Shown: positions 1 to 5,713 of the stretch, piece after piece
Layout of the letters: each line of letters opens with the position of its first letter
How positions within the stretch are numbered: position 1 is the first letter of the stretch
Source: AR5 sp041497115
GTDB lineage: Bacteria > Methylomirabilota > Methylomirabilia > Rokubacteriales > CSP1-6
DNA: 7,416 nucleotides
Reading direction: 5' to 3'
Assembly (NCBI GenBank): GCA_041497115.1
Contig: JBGQFW010000157.1
Location: 1-7,416 of the forward strand
Position numbers and translations under genes: made by a program
The notes under the pieces: model-generated
Database searches by the model: none
What the model saw: the letters and a program-made list of their open reading frames with translations, nothing else
What the model was told of the DNA's origin: nothing

Positions 1-545
1 CCTACGTGAAGTACGGGCGCGCCGTGCTCGGCCAGCCGCGCCGCACCGGGTTCCAGATCTTCGACCAGAAGGTCGTGGACATCCTGCGCGAGGAATACCG
101 CATCCGCGAGGTCACCAAGGCCGAGGACACGACGATCGAGGGGCTCGCGCGCAAGCTCGAGATCGACCCGGCCGGCCTCGTGAAGACGGTCAGCGAGTTC
201 AACGCCGCCGTCATGAAGGACGTCACGTTCAACCCGGCCGTCAAGGACGGCAAGGCCACCCGCGGCATCGCGCTGCCCAAGTCCAACTGGGCGCAGCCGC
301 TCGACACGCCGCCCTACGTGGGGTTCGCGGTCACCACCGGTATCACGTTCACCTTCGGCGGGCTCAAGATCGACGACACCGGCGCGGTGATCGACTGCGA
401 GCAGCGGGCGATTCCCGGCCTCTACGCCGCCGGCGAACTGGTGGGCGGCATCTTCTATCACAACTACCCGGGCGGCGCCGGGCTGATGGCCGGCGCCGTC
501 TTCGGCCGCCTCGCCGGCCGCTCGGCCGCCGCCGCGAAGGGCTAG
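1..545 (+). CDS. tcuA: FAD-dependent tricarballylate dehydrogenase-like flavoprotein, C-terminal part (5' truncated)
   Basis: This is the last ~180 residues of a flavoprotein of the fumarate reductase/succinate dehydrogenase superfamily; the reading frame enters at base 3, so the GTG at 6 is internal and not a start. The C-terminal FAD-domain signature is clear: TFGGLKID, then IPGLYAAGELVGG, then FYHNYPGG and GLMAGAVFGRLAG. The combination GELVGG-FYHNYPGG is what I recognise from TcuA, which oxidises tricarballylate to cis-aconitate with FAD. Related FAD-binding dehydrogenases of unknown substrate share much of this, so the substrate is inferred. The N-terminal GxGxxG dinucleotide-binding motif and most of the capping domain lie outside the window. 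No tcuB-like partner can be seen here. It ends at TAG 543-545, which overlaps the stop codon of the convergent methyltransferase, leaving no room for an intergenic terminator. Confidence 0.8.
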   Translation, partial: YVKYGRAVLGQPRRTGFQIFDQKVVDILREEYRIREVTKAEDTTIEGLARKLEIDPAGLVKTVSEFNAAVMKDVTFNPAVKDGKATRGIALPKSNWAQPLDTPPYVGFAVTTGITFTFGGLKIDDTGAVIDCEQRAIPGLYAAGELVGGIFYHNYPGGAGLMAGAVFGRLAGRSAAAAKG

Positions 546-1441
546 ACGGTGTAACTCACGAAGAACGAGCCGAACTCGATCGGCTCGAGTGCGTCGGGAA
601 ACTCCCCGGGCTTCCAGCGGCCGGGGATCTTCACCACCCGGTAGTCCTTCTCGCGGCCGAACCGCTCGTGCAGCTCGCGCTCGGAGAAGACGCGGCAGTG
701 GTCGGCGTAGCCGTGCACCGGCGTGTACTCGGGCAGGGGGCCCCGCACGCGGAACTCGTGCATCGGCACCACGAAGCCGAAGCGGCCGCCCGGCCGCAGC
801 ACGCTCGTGATCGAGCGGATCGTGCCCTCCACGTCGCGCACGTGCTCGAGGACCGCGAACGAGTAGGCCAGGTCGAAGCCGCCGGCCGGAAACAGCGTGT
901 GCACCTCCTCGGCGAGCCCCTCGCGGAAGGCGGCGTTGGGGAAGCGGTTGAGGCGGCGGGCGATCTCGACGTTGGCCGCCGCCACCTCCACGCCCTCCAC
1001 GCGGATCTGCGGATGGCGGGCGGCGATGGCCATCGCCACGCCGCCCTCGCCGCAGCCGGCGTCGAGCACGCGCGCCGGCGCTACCGCGGCGATCTCGCGC
1101 TCGAGCTCCTGGAACTCCGGATCGCGCCCGCGCCGCTCCACCATCTTGCGCGTCTTGCGCCCGAGCGCCATGCGGATGCGCTTTTCGAGCAGCTTGAGGC
1201 CGGCGCGCCAGCGCAGCCGGCGGTACTGCGATTCCTGGGCGCCGATGTAGGCGTCGCGGCTGCCCAGGTGGACCAGCCACCCGCGGATGCGGGCGGCCTC
1301 GGCGGCGTAGCGCGGGTCGGGATGCTGCGCGTGCGCGGCCTCCACCAGCTCGAGGGCGCCGTAGATGTTCTCGCGGTAGCACTGGAAGCGCACGTCCTGC
1401 AGCACACCGGCGAAATCACGCGGATCGGTCACGCCGCTCAT
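542..1441 (-). CDS. class I SAM-dependent methyltransferase
   Basis: The 299-residue protein carries a Rossmann-type methyltransferase domain in its second half. Motif I is VLDAGCGEGG (about 125-134), with an acidic strand-2 end at GVEV (150-153). FDLAYSFAVLEHVRD (189-203) is the motif-IV/post-I region typical of Methyltransf_11/UbiE-like enzymes, and LRPGGRFGFVVP (215-226) follows. The N-terminal ~110 residues are charged and probably helical, and I recognise no domain in them. The substrate cannot be told from sequence; small molecule, lipid, glycan or protein are all open. The ATG at 1441-1439 is one base after the helicase stop (TAG-G-ATG), and there is no good Shine-Dalgarno sequence, so translation is probably coupled to the helicase by reinitiation. 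The 3' end overlaps the convergent flavoprotein gene in a shared CTAG. Confidence 0.87.
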   Translation of the reverse strand: MSGVTDPRDFAGVLQDVRFQCYRENIYGALELVEAAHAQHPDPRYAAEAARIRGWLVHLGSRDAYIGAQESQYRRLRWRAGLKLLEKRIRMALGRKTRKMVERRGRDPEFQELEREIAAVAPARVLDAGCGEGGVAMAIAARHPQIRVEGVEVAAANVEIARRLNRFPNAAFREGLAEEVHTLFPAGGFDLAYSFAVLEHVRDVEGTIRSITSVLRPGGRFGFVVPMHEFRVRGPLPEYTPVHGYADHCRVFSERELHERFGREKDYRVVKIPGRWKPGEFPDALEPIEFGSFFVSYTV

Positions 1442-1442
1442 C

Positions 1443-3092
1443 CTAGCATCCGTCGTCACGATCCCCGGCCCGCACGGCCGGCTCGGCGGCGTCGAGGAAC
1501 CACTCCGGCAGCAGGACCCGATAGTGCTGCAGGAAGCGGGCGAACTGACCGTCGAGCACATAGGTGATGCCGTGGTCGCCGGCGTGGCGGCAGGAGCGGC
1601 CGTAGGTCTGCACCAGCGCCTTGGCCGTCTCGACGGCGTACCAGCGCCGGTCGCGCGCCTGACGGGCGGCCGTCCACGGGTCGCCCAGGTCGGGGTAGGG
1701 CAGCTTGGTGAGGATCTGGAAGCGCAGGAAGTCGTCGGGCAGGTCCACCCCTTCGCGCAGCGACGGCGACACCAGCACCGTCGGCAGCGTCGAGGCGCGG
1801 TGATGGTCGAGCGCCGGCGTCTTGCCGGCGGCCGAGTCGATCCAGAGCAGGCGCCGCGACTCGCGCGGCGCACGCTGCGCCAAATCGTGGACGAGGCGCC
1901 GCCCCATCTCGTAGGAGGCCACGTGGATCAGCCCCTTGTCGCCCGGATGCGCGGCGAGGATCGCCGCCACCTCGGCGAACAGCGCCGGCTCCAGCCGCGC
2001 CCGGGTCGCGCGCGAGAGCGCGCCCACCGGCCGGTAGACGATCGGGCGCTGCTCGAGGGGAAACGGCGAGGCGGTGGAGAACACGCGCACGTCGGCGGCG
2101 TCGAGGCCGAAGCACTCGGCCAGCACCTCGCGATGGCCGAGGTAGGCCGAGGAGAGCACCGTCACCTCGGCGCACTCGGCCAGCAGCTCGCGAGCCATGG
2201 CGGCGACCGTCAGCGGCACCAGCGCCAGCGCCGCCGCCGGCTCCTCGGGGTAGCGCACGATCCACTCGCGGTCCTCCGACTCGAGGAAGAAGGTCAGCCG
2301 CGCCAGCGCGTCCTCGAGCTGGTCGCGCTGCTCGATCAGGTCCTGCTCCTCCCGCGTGGGCGCCATCTCGAGGAAGACGTCGGCGGGCAGGTCGGGGGGG
2401 CGCACGGCGTCGAGCGCGCGGGCCACGTCCTGGCGGCGCTCCTGCAGCCGCTCGACGTGCTCGGCGAGAACGGGCCGGTACTCGTCGGCCAGGGCCAGGC
2501 GCGGCAGCGGGCGGCCGAACCACGCGCGCATCTCGTCGTGCGTGAAGCGCGCGGTGAAGACGCCGACGAGCTGGCTCTCGAGGTTGTGGGCCTCGTCGAC
2601 GACCAGCAGGCGGCGGCGGCGCAGGTGCTCGGCGTGCCAGTGGCGCAGCGTCGCGAAGTACGCGGTGTTGGTGCAGAAGATCGGCGCGCTCAGGGCCGCC
2701 TGCTTGGCCCGCACGTACGGGCAGCCGCAGACGGGCCCGCGCGCGCGGCGGCAGAAACCGCGCGAGGTCGGCACGGCGGCGCCGGGATAACGCTCGCACA
2801 CGTAGTTGTCGCGCCCCTTCACCAGCGCCAGGTCGGCGCCGAACTCGCGCTCGTACTGGTCTTGCAGGAGCTTCTGCGAGGTCAAGAGGTACGCGTCGCC
2901 GCTCCAGTGCGCGAGCGTCATCGCGACGTGACTCTTGCCCACGCCGGGGGGCGCCTCCACCAGCAGCACGCGCGGCGCCCGCGGATCGTCGGCGATCTCG
3001 GCCAGCGCGTCGCCGAGTCCCGCCAGCAGGCGGGTCTGCTCGGCGCGGGGCGTGAAGCCGGCGGGAAAGTGCTCCAGCAGATCGACGCTCAT
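1443..3092 (-). CDS. ATP-dependent DNA helicase, DinG/XPD (Rad3) superfamily 2 type with Fe-S cysteines
   Basis: The 549-residue protein is an SF2 helicase of the XPD/DinG class, expected to unwind DNA 5'-3' in repair or R-loop/replication-fork processing in the cytoplasm. Visible motifs are the Q/N-terminal region TPRAEQ (14-19), Walker A EAPPGVGKS (46-54), Walker B VVDEAHN (164-170), motif III-like VLSSAYL, SPSLREGVDLP, and motif VI QTYGRSCRHAGDHG near the C terminus. Four cysteines between Walker A and the DEAH box (C99, C114, C122, C124, the last in CPY as in XPD) are the likely [4Fe-4S] ligands. Their spacing is compact (x14, x7, x1). No exonuclease domain precedes the helicase, unlike Gram-positive DinG. 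The start is taken as ATG 3092-3090, preceded by a GGTGGG run; an in-frame ATG at 3110 would add six residues. It is first in a two-gene unit with the methyltransferase. Confidence 0.92.
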   Translation of the reverse strand: MSVDLLEHFPAGFTPRAEQTRLLAGLGDALAEIADDPRAPRVLLVEAPPGVGKSHVAMTLAHWSGDAYLLTSQKLLQDQYEREFGADLALVKGRDNYVCERYPGAAVPTSRGFCRRARGPVCGCPYVRAKQAALSAPIFCTNTAYFATLRHWHAEHLRRRRLLVVDEAHNLESQLVGVFTARFTHDEMRAWFGRPLPRLALADEYRPVLAEHVERLQERRQDVARALDAVRPPDLPADVFLEMAPTREEQDLIEQRDQLEDALARLTFFLESEDREWIVRYPEEPAAALALVPLTVAAMARELLAECAEVTVLSSAYLGHREVLAECFGLDAADVRVFSTASPFPLEQRPIVYRPVGALSRATRARLEPALFAEVAAILAAHPGDKGLIHVASYEMGRRLVHDLAQRAPRESRRLLWIDSAAGKTPALDHHRASTLPTVLVSPSLREGVDLPDDFLRFQILTKLPYPDLGDPWTAARQARDRRWYAVETAKALVQTYGRSCRHAGDHGITYVLDGQFARFLQHYRVLLPEWFLDAAEPAVRAGDRDDGC

Positions 3093-3130
3093 CGGGTGCG
3101 CGCCCACCATAGCAGAGAGCACGGCGGGGA

Positions 3131-3169
3131 CGGAGCCACACGCTCCTCCGGAGCCACACGCTCCTCCGG
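3131..3169. repeat. two tandem 18-bp repeats, each a small hairpin
   Basis: The unit CGGAGCCACACGCTCCTC occurs at 3131-3148 and again, with no mismatch, at 3149-3166, followed by CGG as the start of a third copy. Each unit contains the perfect inverted repeat GGAGC-CACAC-GCTCC (5-bp stem, 5-nt loop). The two hairpins therefore sit in tandem within the divergent promoter region. Possible roles are an operator for a dimeric regulator or a fragment of a dispersed repetitive element; the sequence does not decide between them. Confidence 0.85.
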
Positions 3170-3209
3170 CCAGGCCACCTGCGGTTCTACCCGATCTCAC
3201 GGCACCCGC

Positions 3210-3215
3210 TACAAT
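3210..3215 (+). promoter_or_regulatory. possible -10 box (TACAAT) for a leaderless Nudix transcript
   Basis: TACAAT matches the -10 consensus at five of six positions and ends six bases before the Nudix ATG. Transcription would then start at or next to the A of the start codon. No Shine-Dalgarno sequence precedes that ATG, which agrees with a leaderless message. I see no good -35 hexamer at 16-18 bp, so this is tentative. Confidence 0.4.
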
Positions 3216-3221
3216 GAGCGC

Positions 3222-3635
3222 ATGCCCCGACCGGCCAGCCCCCGCCTGGAGTTCTCCGCCGGCGGCCTCGTGCTCGACGACGAGGGCCGCGTGCTGCTCA
3301 TCCGCGCGCGCGACCTGCGCGACCAGCCGGTGTGGACGCTGCCCAAGGGCGCGCTCAAGACGGGCGAGTCCAGCGTGGAGGCGGCGCTGCGCGAGGTGCA
3401 GGAGGAGACGGGCTACCGCTGCGAGATCGTGCGGGAGATGGTGCCGGTGACCTACTGGTTCCAGCGCGACGGCCGGCGCATCCGCAAGACCGTGCGCTGG
3501 TACCTGATGCGGCCGGTCGTCAAGGTCGGCGAGCACGACCACGAGGTGGACGAGGTGCTGTGGGCCGAGCGCGGCGACGCCGAGTCGCGCCTGCGCTACG
3601 ACTCCGACCGGCGTCTGCTGGCCTCCTCGGCCTAG
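3222..3635 (+). CDS. Nudix hydrolase (MutT-like)
   Basis: The 137-residue protein has a complete Nudix box GX5EX7REUXEEXGU at residues 43-65: G43, E49, R57, E58, E61 and E62 are all present, and the glutamates bind the catalytic Mg2+. Strand SAGGLVLDDEGRVLLI (12-27) and WTLPKGALKTGE (38-49) are typical of the fold. The C-terminal part (RWYLMRPV, then VDEVLWAE and a short LRYDSDRRLL helix) resembles diadenosine polyphosphate/MutT-like members. The enzyme should hydrolyse a nucleoside diphosphate linked to some moiety X; the substrate cannot be assigned. The frame stays open far upstream, but family N-termini begin near residue 8, so ATG 3222 is the sensible start. It is divergent from the helicase and shares a CTAG with the stop of the downstream convergent hydrolase. 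Confidence 0.93.
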   Translation: MPRPASPRLEFSAGGLVLDDEGRVLLIRARDLRDQPVWTLPKGALKTGESSVEAALREVQEETGYRCEIVREMVPVTYWFQRDGRRIRKTVRWYLMRPVVKVGEHDHEVDEVLWAERGDAESRLRYDSDRRLLASSA

Positions 3636-4162
3636 CCCAGCAGCTCGGCCAGGAGTGTCTCGCCGAGGGGCCAGGGGCCGACGCCGGCGTCGGCGTTGAC
3701 GTGGCCGAGGTCGCCCGCGTCCACCAGGCGGCTGCCCCACGCCGCCGCGAGATCCCGCGAGCGCTCGAAATCCGCGAAGGGGTCGGTGCGGCTGGCCACC
3801 ACGATGCTGGGGAACGCCAGCGGCGCGCGCGGGATGGGCGCGAAGCCCTCGCTCACCGGCGGGTAGTCGGCCCGCTCGACGTCGGACGGCGCCACCAGCA
3901 GCGCTCCGTGGATGGGCAGCGTGCGGTCGAGCGCGCAGTGCACGACGGCGATGCACCCCAGACTGTGGGCGGCCAGCACGACGGGGCCGCCGGCCGCGCG
4001 GACGTCGCGGGCGAGCGTCTCCACCCACTCGGCGCTGATCGGATAGAGCCAGTCGCGCTGGACGACGCGCCGGAACTCCGGGTGGGCCTGCTCCCAGAGG
4101 CTCTGCCAGTGGTCGGGGCCGGAGTCGCCCCAGCCGGGCACGATCAAGACGCGCGTCGTCAC
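3632..4162 (-). CDS. RBBP9/YdeN-family serine (alpha/beta) hydrolase
   Basis: The 176-residue protein matches the short alpha/beta hydrolases of the RBBP9/YdeN group in length and motifs. VLIVPGWGDSGPDHWQ (5-20) is the family N-terminal signature, AHSLG (65-69) holds nucleophile Ser67, SRTDPF (124-129) holds Asp127, and DLGHVNADAG (151-160) holds His154. The triad is complete, so an active esterase/peptidase-like enzyme is likely; the natural substrate of the family is poorly known. No signal peptide is visible, so it is probably cytoplasmic. The start is taken as GTG 4162-4160, because the first beta strand begins four residues later; there is no clear Shine-Dalgarno sequence. It is the last gene of the sigma-factor operon, 14 bases after the metal hydrolase, and ends in a CTAG shared with the Nudix stop. 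Confidence 0.88.
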   Translation of the reverse strand: MTTRVLIVPGWGDSGPDHWQSLWEQAHPEFRRVVQRDWLYPISAEWVETLARDVRAAGGPVVLAAHSLGCIAVVHCALDRTLPIHGALLVAPSDVERADYPPVSEGFAPIPRAPLAFPSIVVASRTDPFADFERSRDLAAAWGSRLVDAGDLGHVNADAGVGPWPLGETLLAELLG

Positions 4163-4176
4163 GTCGGCCGTCAGTC

Positions 4177-4998
4177 TCAGGGCGGGGGAAAGAGCCGCTC
4201 GCCGTTCTTCCAGGCGATCTGCTCGGCGACCTCGCGCGGCAGCTGCAGCAGCCAGGTCTGCACGGCGTCGGAGGCGTCGCGCACGCTCTCCCAGCGCGAG
4301 GTGACCCAGGTGTCGGTGCCGATCAGGAAGCGGTCGGGGTGGCGCTCGAACAGCGCGCGCCACTCGGGATCGAGCGTGCCGCCGGGGGCGACGTCGGTGC
4401 GCAGCGCCAGCTCCACCCAGAGCATCGGGTAGCGGCCCACCAGCTCGCCGACCTGCCGGGCCGAGGCGGACATGCCCGCGTGCGCCCACAGAACCTTCAC
4501 GCCGGGGTGTGCCTTCAGCAGCGCCTCCACGGCGGCGGCGTCGATGTGGCACCAGAGGAAGATCCCGCGCGCGGCGGCGAGCGCGGCGAAGCGCTGCAGC
4601 GTGGGCGCCGTCACGTCGGCCACGCCGAAGTGCATCTCGCCGATCGCGCGATAGATCCCGCGCGCGAGCCGCTTCTCGACGTAGGCCGCCACCGCGGCGT
4701 CGCGCGGCCACCCGCCCATGTCCTCGCGTGTGCGATAGGGGCGCAGCGAGGGGACGATCCCGGCCGGCGCCCGGTCGTAGAGCTTCAGCGTGCCGTCGTC
4801 GGGCGTGCTCGACACCAGCGCGCGGCGCACGCCGGCCCGCGCCAGGATGGACAGGACGCGCTCCGGCGTGTAGGCGTCCCAGTCGGGGCGGCTGTAGTGG
4901 ATGTGCGCGTCGAAGAGCGGGTACTGCGCGGCGGCTGGCGTCGCCGCCGTCAGCGCCAGCGCCGCGACGATCAGCCCGCGCATCACCCGGGGCGTCAT
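4177..4998 (-). CDS. exported TIM-barrel metal-dependent hydrolase (amidohydrolase_2-like)
   Basis: The 273-residue protein begins with a cleavable Sec signal peptide: basic MTPRVMRG, hydrophobic core to about residue 20, and cleavage likely after PAAA-Q (24/25). The mature part is an amidohydrolase-superfamily barrel. Likely metal and catalytic residues are DAHIHYS (H32, H34), GEMHFG (E121, H123), CHID (H151), AHAGMS (H173) and GTDTW (D229), in the expected order along the barrel. It should hydrolyse or decarboxylate a small substrate in the periplasm or outside the cell; the substrate is unknown. ATG 4998 lies 13 bases after the MGMT-Ada stop, with a weak GGGG just before it, so co-translation is likely; ATG 4983 (M6) is an alternative with a shorter basic region. 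An exported enzyme following a DNA repair gene is unexpected. Confidence 0.85.
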   Translation of the reverse strand: MTPRVMRGLIVAALALTAATPAAAQYPLFDAHIHYSRPDWDAYTPERVLSILARAGVRRALVSSTPDDGTLKLYDRAPAGIVPSLRPYRTREDMGGWPRDAAVAAYVEKRLARGIYRAIGEMHFGVADVTAPTLQRFAALAAARGIFLWCHIDAAAVEALLKAHPGVKVLWAHAGMSASARQVGELVGRYPMLWVELALRTDVAPGGTLDPEWRALFERHPDRFLIGTDTWVTSRWESVRDASDAVQTWLLQLPREVAEQIAWKNGERLFPPP

Positions 4999-5011
4999 GG
5001 CCCCGAGCCTA

Positions 5012-5713
5012 TCACGCGCCCGGCCGGCAGACCTTGCAGGGGCGATAGCCGACGGACGCCGCGTCGGCGACCGACGCGAAGACCACGCGCCGGTCCTCGC
5101 CGATGCGCTGCTCGTGCGCGCAGCCGTGCCGGCACACGATGCGCGTGCTGGTGCAGCCGACCAGCACCGGCGTCGTGCGCTCCAGACGCAGCAGCCGCGT
5201 CTTGAGCTCGCCGCCGAACGCGTAGTGGCCCCACGAGCCGTCGCCGCGGATCACCCGGTGGCACGGCACGATCACCGGCACCGGGTTGGCGCCGAGCGCG
5301 TTGCCGACCGCCCGGGCGGCGCGCGGGTGGCCGATGCCGCGCGCGAGGTCGGCGTACGACGCGACCTGGCCGAACGGGATGCGCCGGGCGGCGGCCAGCA
5401 CCTGGCCCTGGAACTCGCCGACGCCGGCGAGGTCCACCGGCACCGTGAAGAACGTGCGGCGGCCGGCCAGGTACTCGCCGAGCTCGCGCCGGGCCTGCGC
5501 GACGAAGCGGCGCCCGCCGCCGGCGGCCACGTCGCGGCCGCGCCCGTACCCCAGCCGCGCAATGCCGCGCCCGGTGGCCTCGACGTGGAAGCGGTCGATC
5601 AGCGCGGCCAGCGTGGCCGGCTCCTCGCGCAGCGCGGCCCGCAGCCGGTCGCCGAGCCCGCGCGGTGCCGGGACGGCGAACAGCGCTCGCAGCATCGTGT
5701 CAGTCCGATCCAT
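5012..5713 (-). CDS. O6-methylguanine-DNA methyltransferase fused to a C-terminal Ada-type metal-binding domain
   Basis: The 233-residue protein has two repair-type domains. Residues ~20-180 are a methylated-DNA-protein cysteine methyltransferase: FQGQVLAAARRIPFGQVASYADLA, arginine finger R134 in RAVGNALGANP, and acceptor C151 in VPCHRVI, followed by the usual GGELKTRLLRLE. It removes O6-alkyl groups from guanine by suicidal transfer. Residues ~185-232 look like the Ada zinc-binding domain: C194-x3-C198-x27-C226-x2-C229, ending GYRPCKVCRP. The spacing is close to E. coli Ada C38-x3-C42-x26-C69-x2-C72, where C38 accepts methyl from phosphotriesters. In Ada this domain is N-terminal and joined to an AraC-type helix-turn-helix; here the order is reversed and no helix-turn-helix is present. 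Start ATG 5713 has an excellent GGGAGG five bases upstream and overlaps the sigma gene by 14 bases; ATG 5695 is less likely. Confidence 0.9.
   Translation of the reverse strand: MDRTDTMLRALFAVPAPRGLGDRLRAALREEPATLAALIDRFHVEATGRGIARLGYGRGRDVAAGGGRRFVAQARRELGEYLAGRRTFFTVPVDLAGVGEFQGQVLAAARRIPFGQVASYADLARGIGHPRAARAVGNALGANPVPVIVPCHRVIRGDGSWGHYAFGGELKTRLLRLERTTPVLVGCTSTRIVCRHGCAHEQRIGEDRRVVFASVADAASVGYRPCKVCRPGA

Larger units (their letters stand above)
3093..3221. promoter_or_regulatory. divergent intergenic region between helicase and Nudix genes
   Basis: This 129-bp non-coding gap lies between two genes transcribed away from each other, so promoters for both should be here. It contains a tandem hairpin repeat (3131-3166) and a -10-like box next to the Nudix start. 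I could not find a convincing -35/-10 pair for the helicase on the minus strand. If the helicase uses the upstream ATG at 3110 the gap is 111 bp. Confidence 0.55.

Noticed and set aside
668..1567. A 299-codon plus-strand open frame opposite the methyltransferase
   Set aside because: Its product is His/Ala/Arg-rich without motifs, and the opposite strand encodes a clear SAM-binding domain.
3093..3110. Helicase start at ATG 3110
   Set aside because: It would add six residues (MVGAHP) with no ribosome binding site in front. The downstream ATG at 3092 has a G-rich stretch at a workable distance. It cannot be fully excluded.
3131..3169. CRISPR array
   Set aside because: The two units are directly abutting with no spacer, only 18 bp long, and no cas genes are present.
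1524..3635. A 703-codon open frame on the plus strand covering the helicase antisense and running into the Nudix gene
   Set aside because: The upstream part is low-complexity, rich in Arg, Ala, Gly and His, and mirrors the codon pattern of the helicase. Only the part from 3222 matches a family (Nudix), so the rest is a high-GC shadow.
5000..5012. A TAGGCT box as a -10 promoter seven bases before the exported hydrolase ATG
   Set aside because: It matches the consensus poorly, overlaps the end of the preceding gene's stop region, and the 13-base gap is better explained by co-transcription.
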